A model generated the notes under the pieces. The model saw only the letters and a list, made by a program, of their open reading frames with translations, was not told the origin of the DNA and made no database searches. 64,000 nt of DNA from Pseudomonas sp. ML2-2023-3 (GTDB lineage: Bacteria > Pseudomonadota > Gammaproteobacteria > Pseudomonadales > Pseudomonadaceae), in the NCBI RefSeq assembly GCF_037055275.1, contig NZ_CP146343.1, forward strand, positions 2,514,501 through 2,578,500, in the 5' to 3' direction. The translations under genes were made by a program, and so were the position numbers. Shown in pieces: positions 38,224-47,756 of the stretch; the first letter of the stretch is position 1, and the number at the start of each line of letters is the position of its first letter.

Positions 38224-38523
38224 TTAGTTGGTAGTACCAGTGGTGCCGGTGGTACCGGTGGTGCCAGTAGTACCGGTGGTGCCGCCCGAGCCGCTGCCAC
38301 CGCCGCCGCTGTTTGATAGGGCAAGGCCACCGGCAACCACAGCTACGGCTGCACCTACGACAACGGCAGTGCTCACGCCGCCGATCAGTCCGGTTTCGGT
38401 AGCGGTGGTTAGCGAGGTTTCAGCTGCTGTGTTTTCTGGGGCAGACGACGTGGCTGGGGCTTCGGCAGCAATTGCGGAGGCGCTGAGGGCGACCATCAGA
38501 GCTGAAGCGAGAAGCTTGTTCAT
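38224..38523 (-). CDS. yjbE: YjbE-like small secreted protein
   Basis: This 99-residue protein has a signal peptide (cleavage after AIAA, residue 20) and a Thr/Ala/Glu-rich stretch. A hydrophobic Ala/Val segment follows, then a glycine-rich part with five repeats of Gly-Thr-Thr at the C-terminus. It resembles YjbE/GfcA, the first gene of exopolysaccharide operons. The DNA under the repeats (38228-38282) is a near-perfect 9-base tandem repeat, so length may vary between strains. A downstream terminator suggests it is made in larger amounts than the rest of the operon. Confidence 0.75.
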   Translation of the reverse strand: MNKLLASALMVALSASAIAAEAPATSSAPENTAAETSLTTATETGLIGGVSTAVVVGAAVAVVAGGLALSNSGGGGSGSGGTTGTTGTTGTTGTTGTTN

Positions 38524-39551
38524 GTGAAAGTCCTTTTGTGTGGATTTTTGATTCGTAGATATGAGGAATGGTAAGGGACTAGGGGAGGATTTCGCAAGGG
38601 AAAACAGCCCAGACTTAATTGTCTCAAGTAATTAGCTGAGCCAAGAAAAGCTAGGCATTGTCGATATTTTGACTTTACTTATGCTATCCAAATGAGTGTT
38701 GGCGCGCCATAGTGGTTTACACAATGGGGCCAGTCTCCGTAAGCGAATCATGGGTGCTAATATCAAACTAAGCAAAACTTCGGCCTAGCAGACTCACATT
38801 CAAGTCGCCATATTTGAGATAGCCATTATTGATAAAAGTGATCTTCAGTGCGCCATGAGGTGAGCGCTTCGCTCTTTTGGAAAGTTCTCTAAAATTCTTG
38901 TCGTAATAGTATATGCATAGTAACTGCGAAATTAGATTTCGGCTGTTTTCTATGGTGATGGCTTTTCGCTTTGATCGAATTAAATTACATCGAACCGCTT
39001 CGGATCGGTTGTGTGATAGCAAGAAACGGTGTCGCCAGATTTACATAGGCCGCCTTCTAGTGGATGGGGCTGAAGCATTGACCGTAAAAATATCGCTCCC
39101 CCAGCATCAATACTACATTGCTGTCATCAATAACTTGTCCCTGATATAGAAGCTTTATTTAGACCATCTGGAGAGGATTGCTCGGCGCATCTAAATTTAA
39201 TGTCAAAGTCTTATCTGTGCGTTGATAGTGCCTTTGTAAAAGGGGGGGCTTTAAAGTAAATAGGGTTTGTAATGTGTATTTCGTTTTGCCTAAAGACTAT
39301 TGATATATCCAGGTTCCTGCGGCCTCTGGATATATGAGCTTTCTTATCTGAGCGAGATATTAAGGAGGCTTATCCCGATGTCCGCAACAAGAAGTAATCA
39401 AGTAAAAGCAAAGCGGCAAACTTGCTACGAGGTCTTGAAATTTGGATTGTTTGTATAAGATAGTTTGCCGTCATTTGGTGTCTGTGCTTTGCATGTTGGA
39501 GAGAACTCCACCATATAAGAGCACAAAAAACATTGATGATAGAAATGCTAG
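38524..39551. other. 1-kb AT-rich stretch without a supported gene
   Basis: Short frames exist at 38768-39022 (minus) and 38913-39149 (plus), but neither has a ribosome-binding site or recognisable family. The part next to 38523 must hold the promoter of the yjb-like operon. The rest may be a decayed end of the O-antigen operon. Confidence 0.5.
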
Positions 39552-40505
39552 TCAGCACTTTCTTCTAAAAGGGCTATCCCAATAGCCTTTGTACATTCCG
39601 AGCTTTTTCTTGATGCTGATAGAAATGCGCTCTTCTTTCTGACCTATCTTGTACGCTAGTAATTTTAAGGCGTTACGTAAAATAGCAGAAGGCCAAAGGT
39701 AAAATCGCGCTGTTCCTAGAAAACGGAGCTCTGATTTAACGTATCGAAGGCCTTCACCTCCGGCGCTCCCGAAACGCTCTCGAATCCATGGCTCTCGCGC
39801 ATGAAAGACGCCCATATCGAAATAGCGACGAAATTCTTCTGTCAAAGTATAATTATGCGAATGTCGGCAGCTGGCATCTCCGGCATAGGCTACCTTCCAA
39901 CCAGACAATAACATCTTGGCAGTTGTGTACATGTCTTCAGCAAAAATTACATGCTCTGGAAAACCTCCTACTTCTAGTAAAGCGTCGGCACGATAGGCCG
40001 CAAAGGAGTTGGACATGAAAGCAGTTTTCAAACCAAGAAATGGCGCATCGGAAATTGTTTTTATTTGGGAGCTATCTGGGTAATTGAAAAGCCTAGCATG
40101 TTGCGCTAAGGGGTTTGCATTCAAGTGCGCAAGTTGTCGACCGCACACGGCCCCAATACGTTTATCGCAAAATGGGGCGATCAAACGTGCGATAGCATCG
40201 TGATCGTCCAGATATGCGTCCTGCGTCATGAATACATAAATATCATAATCAGGATTTTGGTTGACTACCATTTGCCGAGTGCCACCATGATTGAACTGGC
40301 TACTAGGAATGGTCGAGAGGTTACGGACGCGCTTCTGCGCTAGCTCGTTGGTTCCGTCTTTTGAACTTGAGTCCACCACTAATAGATCAAACGTGGCGCT
40401 CTGTTTGTCCAGTGAGTCCAGCAGACGAGCTAAATCGTCATGGCCGTTATAGGTTGGTACGATGCAAGCGATGCGGTTTAGGGACGACATATCTAAAACG
40501 GACAT
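39552..40505 (-). CDS. family 2 glycosyltransferase
   Basis: This 317-residue GT-A glycosyltransferase has the N-terminal motif ACIVPTYNGHDDLARLLDSL and VVDSSSKDGT. The DxD-like QDAYLDD comes near residue 96 and AEDMYTTAKMLLSG near 190. It resembles rhamnosyltransferases of O-antigen clusters. It is the last gene of the minus-strand wzx operon, with 12 bases between it and the epimerase gene. GGAG lies about nine bases before the ATG. dTDP-rhamnose made by the rfb operon at 60-63 kb is a plausible donor, by inference. Confidence 0.88.
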   Translation of the reverse strand: MSVLDMSSLNRIACIVPTYNGHDDLARLLDSLDKQSATFDLLVVDSSSKDGTNELAQKRVRNLSTIPSSQFNHGGTRQMVVNQNPDYDIYVFMTQDAYLDDHDAIARLIAPFCDKRIGAVCGRQLAHLNANPLAQHARLFNYPDSSQIKTISDAPFLGLKTAFMSNSFAAYRADALLEVGGFPEHVIFAEDMYTTAKMLLSGWKVAYAGDASCRHSHNYTLTEEFRRYFDMGVFHAREPWIRERFGSAGGEGLRYVKSELRFLGTARFYLWPSAILRNALKLLAYKIGQKEERISISIKKKLGMYKGYWDSPFRRKC

Positions 40506-40517
40506 TCTCTTTTGCTC

Positions 40518-41537
40518 CTATTGCCACTCTTCTGGACAGCTTTTTTTCCAGTCAGATAGTGCGCTTTCCAAGGTATAAATAAATGGATATCCATTGTCCG
40601 ACAAATACATAGGAAGAATGTTGTTTGAGCGTACAAGCTTACGAATACGTATAGGGCTAAAGGGATGCTTAATACCTAGTGGTTTGGCTGCGGAATCAAT
40701 TATATATGCCGCTGAGTGTAAAAGGCTGAAGGGGACGCCCGGAATATTGCGTTTAATATTCGCCACAGTACAGACGGCATTTACATATTCCTCAATTGAT
40801 GGGCCAGGGTTCATCGACATATTGAATAGGCTGACACGTTCACCATTTGTTTCCTGTTGCTGCAGCACCCACCAAATGGCGTTGCATAACTCTTTGACGT
40901 ATACGCCCGCTTTGCGTGTTCTACGGTTTCCCATATAGAAGAAATAACGCTTCAGTACAGCCTTTATAAGGCGGGAAACGTTACCCCCCTCGCCAGGGCC
41001 GAAAACTACTCCTGGACGGACTATTACTAAACGACGTTGGGAACTGTCTCGCGCTTGCCACGTTTGGTGGATTTTTTCGGCAGCTAATTTTGAACCACCG
41101 TAAGCAGTTGCAGGAACTGGCAACGATTGCTCAGTTCTAATTTCCTCGCTCGGGCCGTACGGTGAGATCGAACTAGTAAAGATTATTTTTGGGCACTTAT
41201 TTTGCTCAGCCCATGAACACACGTGCTCGGCGCCAAGTAAATTTGTTTCGTAATATTCATAATCTTCGTGCCCCGGTTCCCTATGCACCGCAGCAAAATT
41301 AGCGATGAGATCAATCTGTTCGGGTGGAGTCCAATCGATGGCTAGGCGGACGTCGCACTTAATTTGAATTATTCTAGCGTCCGATGAGATCAAATTTTTT
41401 CTAAAAACGCTGGTTTTGTTATCTATAAGTTCGTGATCAAGTAAGTAAACATTTTCTATTTTGGTGTTGTCGAGTAAGAATTTTGCGAAAAATATACCGA
41501 TAAACCCCGTGCCACCGAAAATAACTGCTGATTTCAT
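40518..41537 (-). CDS. NAD-dependent epimerase/dehydratase (extended SDR)
   Basis: This 339-residue extended SDR has the cofactor motif GGTGFIG at residues 8-14, SSISPYGPS with the catalytic Ser, and the Tyr-x3-Lys motif YGGSK near 158. The sugar-binding part includes VRPGVVFGPGEGGNVSRLI. It most likely modifies a nucleotide sugar for the repeat unit, for example by C4 epimerisation or reduction; the substrate is not resolved. It overlaps the preceding glycosyltransferase gene by four bases. Confidence 0.87.
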   Translation of the reverse strand: MKSAVIFGGTGFIGIFFAKFLLDNTKIENVYLLDHELIDNKTSVFRKNLISSDARIIQIKCDVRLAIDWTPPEQIDLIANFAAVHREPGHEDYEYYETNLLGAEHVCSWAEQNKCPKIIFTSSISPYGPSEEIRTEQSLPVPATAYGGSKLAAEKIHQTWQARDSSQRRLVIVRPGVVFGPGEGGNVSRLIKAVLKRYFFYMGNRRTRKAGVYVKELCNAIWWVLQQQETNGERVSLFNMSMNPGPSIEEYVNAVCTVANIKRNIPGVPFSLLHSAAYIIDSAAKPLGIKHPFSPIRIRKLVRSNNILPMYLSDNGYPFIYTLESALSDWKKSCPEEWQ

Positions 41538-42658
41538 GCTGCCCCCTTATGGATGTCCGTTTTTTCTGCGCGAAGTTTATGTTCGAATGCACGCTTTACA
41601 GAGTTAACCATGTTGTTTAATGAGTAGTGCTGAGCTCTCTTAAGCCCTAACTCTACATACTTTTCTCTTTTCGTACTTAACGTTAAAAGTGCCTGTTCCC
41701 AGCTAGAGCTGTTTTGGGGATCAACATAAATAGCACTGTCACCGAGAACTTCGCGGAAAACAGGAAGCTCACTCACAATTGCAGGCGTACCGCTTGCCAT
41801 AGCCTCGATCGGAGGAATGCCAAAGCCTTCGTCAATTGAGGGGTATATTAATGCTGAGGCGTTGGCATACAAGATTTTAAGCTCATTAAAGCTAATGTCA
41901 TGAAGAAATTTAACTTTTTCGTTTAGGTTATTACTTTCTACTATCGTACGAAGCTTGTCGTAGTATCCAGTCTTTCCGCAAACAATAATTAACTCAGCCG
42001 AGTCACGCCATGTTTGGTGATGAGTCAAAAAAGAATCTATATTTTTATGTGGCCAGTTTGCCCCGACAGCCAAAAAATACGATGCTTTTCTATTCGATGA
42101 GTCTGGATAAAACTCTGAGCTATCTACAGTATTAGGAACGACGCTTATACTGTGTTTTGGATAATTTAAGGTGTCAGCAATTTGGGATTTAACGGCTTCG
42201 GAAACTGTTATTATTTTCTCGCATCTACGAACTGCGCTTGGCAATAGCAGCCTGAAATATATTTTTTGAAGAGTAGAGTCAGGGTAATGATATGGGCGGA
42301 GGTCATGTATTGTAGCTGTTTGGTTGTTTATTAAAGGAAGGATGTGGTGTGTGGTTGAAACTACAGAATGGCCCGGAAACCTTTTTTTTATCTTGAGTGC
42401 TAGAAGCCAACTATAGAAAAACCAAACGACTGGACGAAGCTTTGAAATCTTTTTTGTATTGGCCACCCATGCGGGGGTGAAAATAAAGTCGCAGTTATAT
42501 TGTGAAAAGTGTTTTGATATTTCTTTTTCGCAAATAATAGCTTTTAACAAGCCTGCTTGATGCACGCACTCTACAAACTTTAAGGAGTACTGCCACATTC
42601 CGGTTCCGTTTCTGCCTAAACGAGCAAGATTGATGATGATGGGTTCGCGATTATTCAT
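41534..42658 (-). CDS. family 4 glycosyltransferase
   Basis: This roughly 374-residue GT-B enzyme has an N-terminal acceptor domain and a C-terminal domain with FLAVGANWPHKNIDSFL and ALIYPSIDEGFGIPPIEAMASGTPAIVS, the E-x7-E signature of family 4. It probably transfers mannose or a related sugar to the lipid-linked repeat. The start is uncertain: the ATG at 42658 is used here, though a TTG at 42667 is in frame. It overlaps the epimerase gene by four bases. Confidence 0.9.
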   Translation of the reverse strand: MNNREPIIINLARLGRNGTGMWQYSLKFVECVHQAGLLKAIICEKEISKHFSQYNCDFIFTPAWVANTKKISKLRPVVWFFYSWLLALKIKKRFPGHSVVSTTHHILPLINNQTATIHDLRPYHYPDSTLQKIYFRLLLPSAVRRCEKIITVSEAVKSQIADTLNYPKHSISVVPNTVDSSEFYPDSSNRKASYFLAVGANWPHKNIDSFLTHHQTWRDSAELIIVCGKTGYYDKLRTIVESNNLNEKVKFLHDISFNELKILYANASALIYPSIDEGFGIPPIEAMASGTPAIVSELPVFREVLGDSAIYVDPQNSSSWEQALLTLSTKREKYVELGLKRAQHYSLNNMVNSVKRAFEHKLRAEKTDIHKGAA

Positions 42659-42702
42659 ATATGCCAATCCGTAAAAGGTTTAACTCCGCCAACAACTGGA
42701 GG

Positions 42703-43977
42703 TCAGGCTGGAGTTGAAGTGCGAAGCGCTGCTAACTTGGGCTTTGATATGTAATGGTATCTCATATAAAAAAGAATAGTGATAATGATCAGTGTTTCAA
42801 TCGTAAAAGATCCTGCGCCAGCGGCTAGAAAAGCTACACCATTTGAAAGTAGGAATAGTGAAAAGTTATAAGGGTCTTTTGTTACTTTCGAGTTATTCCA
42901 AAGCAGAGATAGGACGCAGCCTGATAAAAATGACACTAAAGGTATTATCAATATTGCAAGGTAACCGAAATCTACAAAATAAGAAGCTTTGCCAAAGGAT
43001 GGGGAACCTGTATCACCATAAAACCAATCAGGATAATATTTTTTTGCCAGCGAGAATTGCCCAAAGTCTTTTGGCTTTTCTGGATACAAAGTTCTAGGGA
43101 TTTTTGAAACGACATAATCCTCGAAGAAAATTCTACCGAACTCAATGTCAAAATTGTCATCAAGTACAAGAGCTTCGTTCTTATTGTAGTCGGAGTATAA
43201 TGATGCATAATCAATTTTTGTTAGCGTTCCTCCCTGATTATTACTTTCCCCGGTTGTAAAGGTGCTGATGAATATTGCAGCTAAAGGCAAAGAGGCAGCA
43301 AGCACCACCAAGGATATTTTTGCGGAAAAACGAGGCTGGAATGTTTTTAAATACCAAAAAAATACCATCATCCACGCACCTAGAATTTTCCCTTTGGAGC
43401 CTAGAGCGAATAGCAAAATACTATAAAAACATATGACTAGGGCGATATTTGTTTTTTTGGGTGTTATGGAAAATAGTGTAAACAGCAAAGAAAAGTATAC
43501 AAAAAAACTTGAAAGAAAGTACGAAAGTCCCCAGCCAGTTCGAGTTTGAATGTAAACGGCTCTAGGGTCCAAAATAACGAGCAGACCAAATTCACGATAT
43601 ATTGGTAGAAATGCAAAAATAGCTAGCGCAAGAAAAATTAGAGATTCGAGCCAGTAGCTTTTACTTGCCTTTTTAATTTGAAAAAAGCGTAACGATAGAT
43701 CTTTGCGTATTACCATAAAGCCTATTATGAGCGCAGCTGCTTGGATGGTGCTCGTAAGCACGACCATGGTGAAAGAAGTATCGCTGCCCCACGGTTCTGT
43801 TCTGAACAGTCGCCACCCTTCGAGGAAATAGTTCCTGATTGAAAACACCAAAACAAATGGTGTCAAAATATTGAGGAAGGATTTTTCACGTTTCGAAGCT
43901 AGCAAGTAAAGATATAGTAGTGCAAGCCAGCATATTAAAAGTAGGCTTGACCTGTATGTAAGTTCTAGGCTGGACAT
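42703..43977 (-). CDS. wzy: O-antigen/oligosaccharide polymerase (Wzy-like)
   Basis: This 424-residue membrane protein has about ten to twelve helices and a large periplasmic loop near residues 225-320, as in Wzy polymerases. No sequence motif is strong, which is normal for Wzy. It contains a stretch resembling oligosaccharide repeat-unit polymerases (GSKGKILGAWMMVFFWYL). Its start codon directly abuts the stop of the manC-like gene. It lies in a cluster with Wzx, Wzb and Wzc, which requires a Wzy. Assignment rests on topology and context. Confidence 0.75.
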   Translation of the reverse strand: MSSLELTYRSSLLLICWLALLYLYLLASKREKSFLNILTPFVLVFSIRNYFLEGWRLFRTEPWGSDTSFTMVVLTSTIQAAALIIGFMVIRKDLSLRFFQIKKASKSYWLESLIFLALAIFAFLPIYREFGLLVILDPRAVYIQTRTGWGLSYFLSSFFVYFSLLFTLFSITPKKTNIALVICFYSILLFALGSKGKILGAWMMVFFWYLKTFQPRFSAKISLVVLAASLPLAAIFISTFTTGESNNQGGTLTKIDYASLYSDYNKNEALVLDDNFDIEFGRIFFEDYVVSKIPRTLYPEKPKDFGQFSLAKKYYPDWFYGDTGSPSFGKASYFVDFGYLAILIIPLVSFLSGCVLSLLWNNSKVTKDPYNFSLFLLSNGVAFLAAGAGSFTIETLIIITILFYMRYHYISKPKLAALRTSTPA

Positions 43978-45423
43978 TTATTTTGCTGGGTCAGTTGGTT
44001 TTATTCTACCGTACTTATCTTCAAGGCGAACTATGTCATCTTCACCTAAATAAGCGCCTGATTGTATTTCTATAAGTTCTAAAGGTATTTTGCCTGGGTT
44101 CTCCAGAGCATGAACTTGGCCGATAGGGATGTACGTTGATTGGTTTTCAGTCACTAAATATGTTTTTTCTCCATTTGTGACTTTCGCCGTGCCACTTACA
44201 ACAATCCAATGTTCAGCACGATGATGGTGCATTTGCACGGATAGCTTCGCCCCAGGTTTTACTGTTATCCGTTTAACTTGATAGCGATGACCATTATCAA
44301 TTGAGTCGTACATGCCCCATGGACGATATACTTCACGATGGTTCACATGCTCGGTTCGCTCGTGATCTTTAAGGTGAGAAACTATGGCTTTCACATTTTG
44401 TGAGTGATCTTTATGCGCAATTAAAATCGAATCCTTTGTTTCAACTATAATTAAATTTTCAATACCTAATGTTGCAATTAGTCTACTATCAGAGTGAATA
44501 TAATTGTTTTTCGAGCTACTTGCGATTACGTCACCTTTTATAACGTTACCTGAACTGTCTTTATCGCTTACATCCCACAGGGCGGACCATGAACCGATAT
44601 CGCTCCAGCCTGCGTTGAACTCAACAACCACTGCGTCTTCAGTTTTTTCCATTACAGCAAAATCTATTGAGTCTGCTGGGCAATCGAAAAAAGCTGATTC
44701 GTCTAGTCGGGTAAAATACATATCCTTAGATCCACCGGCTAGAGACTTTTTACATGAATCTAATATATCGGGTCGGAATTTTTTTATTTCTTGTAGATAG
44801 CGGCTCGCTCGGAACATAAACATACCGCTGTTCCAAAGATAGTTTTTGCTATCTACAAGTTCCTTAGCGAGTATTTGATTTGGTTTTTCAATGAAGCGAC
44901 TGACTTGGTGACCTTCAGAACCTACAGACACACCTTTTTCAATATAGCCATAGCCCGTTTCGGCATGTGTAGGCGTTATGCCAAATGTGACTAACTTCCC
45001 GGCGACTGCAAAAGGTATGGCACTTTCTATACAGTTTGTAAATTTATTAGCTTCTTGAATTAAATGATCGGCAGCAAGTACTAGTAGTATGGGGTCATCA
45101 TTGTCGTTGACGGCTTGAAGTGCTGCCAGCGTAATTGCAGGTGCAGTATTACGACCAATTGGCTCTAACAATATGTCGGAGTCGTCAATTTGCATTTGCC
45201 GTAATTGCTCAGCAACAATAAAGCGATGACTTTCGTTGCAAATCAAACGAGGAGTACGAGTATTCAATCCTTCTAATCGTTCAATAGTTGCCTGCAACAT
45301 TGAATGGTTAGCGTCACCAAGCTGAATGAACTGCTTTGGATTTTGTTCCCGCGATAGTGGCCATAGGCGGGAGCCTGTTCCTCCAGCCATTATTATAGGT
45401 AGAACGTTAACACTCATATTCAT
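43978..45423 (-). CDS. manC: mannose-1-phosphate guanylyltransferase / mannose-6-phosphate isomerase
   Basis: This 481-residue bifunctional enzyme supplies GDP-mannose. The N-terminal nucleotidyltransferase has MAGGTGSRLWPLSREQNPKQF at residues 13-33 and FIEKPN near 180. The C-terminal isomerase domain has RPWGMYDSIDNGHRYQVKRI, a zinc-binding cupin QMHHHRAEHWIVVSGTAKV, and ENQSTYIPIGQVHALENPG. It indicates mannose or a mannose-derived sugar in the polymer. No gmd or rmd lies in the window. ATG at 45423 or 45417 are both possible. Confidence 0.94.
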   Translation of the reverse strand: MNMSVNVLPIIMAGGTGSRLWPLSREQNPKQFIQLGDANHSMLQATIERLEGLNTRTPRLICNESHRFIVAEQLRQMQIDDSDILLEPIGRNTAPAITLAALQAVNDNDDPILLVLAADHLIQEANKFTNCIESAIPFAVAGKLVTFGITPTHAETGYGYIEKGVSVGSEGHQVSRFIEKPNQILAKELVDSKNYLWNSGMFMFRASRYLQEIKKFRPDILDSCKKSLAGGSKDMYFTRLDESAFFDCPADSIDFAVMEKTEDAVVVEFNAGWSDIGSWSALWDVSDKDSSGNVIKGDVIASSSKNNYIHSDSRLIATLGIENLIIVETKDSILIAHKDHSQNVKAIVSHLKDHERTEHVNHREVYRPWGMYDSIDNGHRYQVKRITVKPGAKLSVQMHHHRAEHWIVVSGTAKVTNGEKTYLVTENQSTYIPIGQVHALENPGKIPLELIEIQSGAYLGEDDIVRLEDKYGRIKPTDPAK

Positions 45424-45531
45424 TGCCCTTAGATTTTTAATCAGCTCTGTTGTGTAAATAAAAAACTCAATTAACCTAATCTAGTTCTGTAAACGTTATT
45501 TGATTTCTTCTAAACGAAATATACAGCTAGC

Positions 45532-46509
45532 TCATACATGACTATGATGTTTTCTTGATGTGGAGGAAAACATTATTCTTATTATATTTTTTGCTTTTTC
45601 TGGCTGCTTCCTATAAAGCCTTATAAGTGACACTAAAATCAAGCTGGACCAGACTATAGGTAGTTTGTGTTTGTTGAATTTTTTAGTAAATAACAGTCTG
45701 TTTCTTATTTTGTAATATTCGGATATTTCGCTTTTTCCAGAGTTCGTGCTCGCACCTTCTTTGTGAATTACATGGCTATTGCTAGCAATACCAATTTTGA
45801 AATGTGTTTGCCCTCTGAAGCAAAGGTCAAGTTCTTCATAGTATAAGAAATAGTCTTCGCAGAAGATTCCTACTTTTTCAATGAAGGCCTTAGTCATTAG
45901 TATCGATGCGCCAATAATGTAATCAATCTGGCTTTCGGCAAAACGCTCATCTATTAGCGAATCGCTAGGCTCATATGCGGCATAGTGCTTAGTGGTACAA
46001 AGCCAAGAGTTATATATTCCGCCTAAGCCTTGCATTTTTTTATGATCATGTGCGTATATCAGTCGGGAGCCGCATAGGCCAATCGTGGGATCTTCCGAAC
46101 ATTTTTTGACTAATTCTACTAGGCTGTTTGGTTTGACTTCCGTATCATTATTAAGAACCCAGACATATTCCATGTTTGCCTGTCTTTGTGCAAACCTGAT
46201 ACCTACATTGTTGCCGCCCGCAAAGCCTAGGTTGTTACCAGTCTGAATCAGAAATATATCGTTTTTTTTGCGATCATCTAGGTAAGCTTCAGCTTCGTTT
46301 TTTGTTAGCTCTACCAGCGAGTGATTTTGTGATAACGCATTTCCAGGGTTACACAGCCAATCTCTAATTGTATTGTAAGAGTTATCAGTAGAGAAATTGT
46401 CACATATAACTATGCGGAAGTTTTTAGTACGTTCTAATGCCAGTAGGCTACTCAGGCAGCAAATAGTGTCCTTGGCCCCATTCCAGTTCAATACTATGAT
46501 GTAAGTCAA
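45532..46509 (-). CDS. family 2 glycosyltransferase
   Basis: This 325-residue GT-A enzyme has TYIIVLNWNGAKDTICCLSSL at the start and CDNFSTDNSYN. The DxD in VWVLNNDTEVKPNSL comes near residue 120, with FLYYEELDLCFRG near 230. It resembles rhamnosyl- or mannosyl-transferases of the WbbL type. It is 11 bases downstream of the pyruvyltransferase gene. The acceptor and donor are not determined. Confidence 0.9.
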   Translation of the reverse strand: MTYIIVLNWNGAKDTICCLSSLLALERTKNFRIVICDNFSTDNSYNTIRDWLCNPGNALSQNHSLVELTKNEAEAYLDDRKKNDIFLIQTGNNLGFAGGNNVGIRFAQRQANMEYVWVLNNDTEVKPNSLVELVKKCSEDPTIGLCGSRLIYAHDHKKMQGLGGIYNSWLCTTKHYAAYEPSDSLIDERFAESQIDYIIGASILMTKAFIEKVGIFCEDYFLYYEELDLCFRGQTHFKIGIASNSHVIHKEGASTNSGKSEISEYYKIRNRLLFTKKFNKHKLPIVWSSLILVSLIRLYRKQPEKAKNIIRIMFSSTSRKHHSHV

Positions 46510-46520
46510 AGCAATTGCTC

Positions 46521-47756
46521 TTAGCTGAGGGAGGGGGCAGTGTTTAATATTTCTTTTACTGCTTCAATGTTTTTATTGGCACGGCTTTTTACAATTGCGT
46601 GATTTTTGCGTACTACCTCAGCCAGAACTTCTGTTTGTGCGAGTGCATCTACGCTCTTCTTAAAAAGTTCTTCAGCAGTAAAGTCATCAATCCGAACAGT
46701 ATATTCACTCAAACCCACCGAATTCATATAATCATCAAGCTTGTAATGATATGAGATTGCGATGCTGGGCTTGCACGCAGTGCTCGCGATTATTATCGGA
46801 TGCATATTTGTGCTAATCATCAGGTCAACTGACTGGCATGCCCCAATAAATTCATCTGCTTTTGGGTCTGAAATCAACGTGGCCACGCAGCCATTGGTGA
46901 TTAAGTTATTAAATACAACTTTACAAGTCTCCTCATCCCAGGTTGTGCTCGGAATAAATAAGAATTCGATATCTTTAACTTGTTGGCTTAGTTTTGTTAA
47001 TGACAATGTTAGCTGCTTCACATACTCGTCAGACGTTTTTATTTTTCCTGTTGGTGAGGGGCCATATACGCCCAAGTGAGGTCTATATTTTTGTGTCATT
47101 ACACCGACCAATATCTTGTTTTTGGTTTTTCGGTTTAAATGCTCGTAGTCGCATGTCTCTAGTAAATTTGCTTCGTCTGCCGTAAAAACAAAGTTGTTTT
47201 TATTAGCCAGTGATTTTTCCAATATTTGAAGAGATTGAATATCGCGATAGGCGATTTTCGAAAAAGATGAAAGCTTTTTCGAAAGTTTGCCCTGAATAGA
47301 ATTTGAGTCGAACGGACCGACAGTTTGTCCATAGACCATAATTGGTGTTTTAGCAGCTTCTGCCATCTCTATTTCTACATAAATAGATGAAAGCTTGCTT
47401 CTCCATGCGTCATTAAAATATCCACCTCCGCCTAGTACAACCAGATCGGATTTTCCCATGTCAGACAAGTGTTTTTTTAATTGAGGTGATAGTAGTATGC
47501 GATGGTTGCTTTTTCGCCAAAGCCAGACAGAAAAATTATGAAATAATGCTAGTGGGTTCCGCTTGTGAAGCAAGTTGTGAATAGATGGCGTTGCTGTAAT
47601 TTTGTGTTGCTTTAATGTTTCTTTAGGGGAGTATGATGTTAGTAGTACACTATGGGTTTTAAGCTTTGAGTCTAAGGTTTTTAGCATGGCCTCAAGTATC
47701 GCATTATCTCCTTTATTTCCATAGCCCCAGCCGCCTGTCAAATAAATCTGTTTCAT
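46521..47756 (-). CDS. polysaccharide pyruvyl transferase family protein
   Basis: This 411-residue protein belongs to the CsaB/WcaK/AmsJ family, which adds ketal-linked pyruvate from phosphoenolpyruvate to a sugar. The N-terminal GGWGYGNKGDNAILEAML, the middle GGGGYFNDAWRS and the C-terminal MISTNMHPIIIASTACKPSIAISYHYKLDDYM are family hallmarks. It overlaps wzx by four bases. Pyruvylation would add negative charge to the polymer. Some family members act instead on other groups, so the reaction is inferred. Confidence 0.88.
   Translation of the reverse strand: MKQIYLTGGWGYGNKGDNAILEAMLKTLDSKLKTHSVLLTSYSPKETLKQHKITATPSIHNLLHKRNPLALFHNFSVWLWRKSNHRILLSPQLKKHLSDMGKSDLVVLGGGGYFNDAWRSKLSSIYVEIEMAEAAKTPIMVYGQTVGPFDSNSIQGKLSKKLSSFSKIAYRDIQSLQILEKSLANKNNFVFTADEANLLETCDYEHLNRKTKNKILVGVMTQKYRPHLGVYGPSPTGKIKTSDEYVKQLTLSLTKLSQQVKDIEFLFIPSTTWDEETCKVVFNNLITNGCVATLISDPKADEFIGACQSVDLMISTNMHPIIIASTACKPSIAISYHYKLDDYMNSVGLSEYTVRIDDFTAEELFKKSVDALAQTEVLAEVVRKNHAIVKSRANKNIEAVKEILNTAPSLS

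Noticed and set aside
38768..39149. Two overlapping frames of 84 and 78 codons in the AT-rich gap
   Set aside because: Neither has a clear start signal or family, and they overlap on opposite strands. Possible decay products only.
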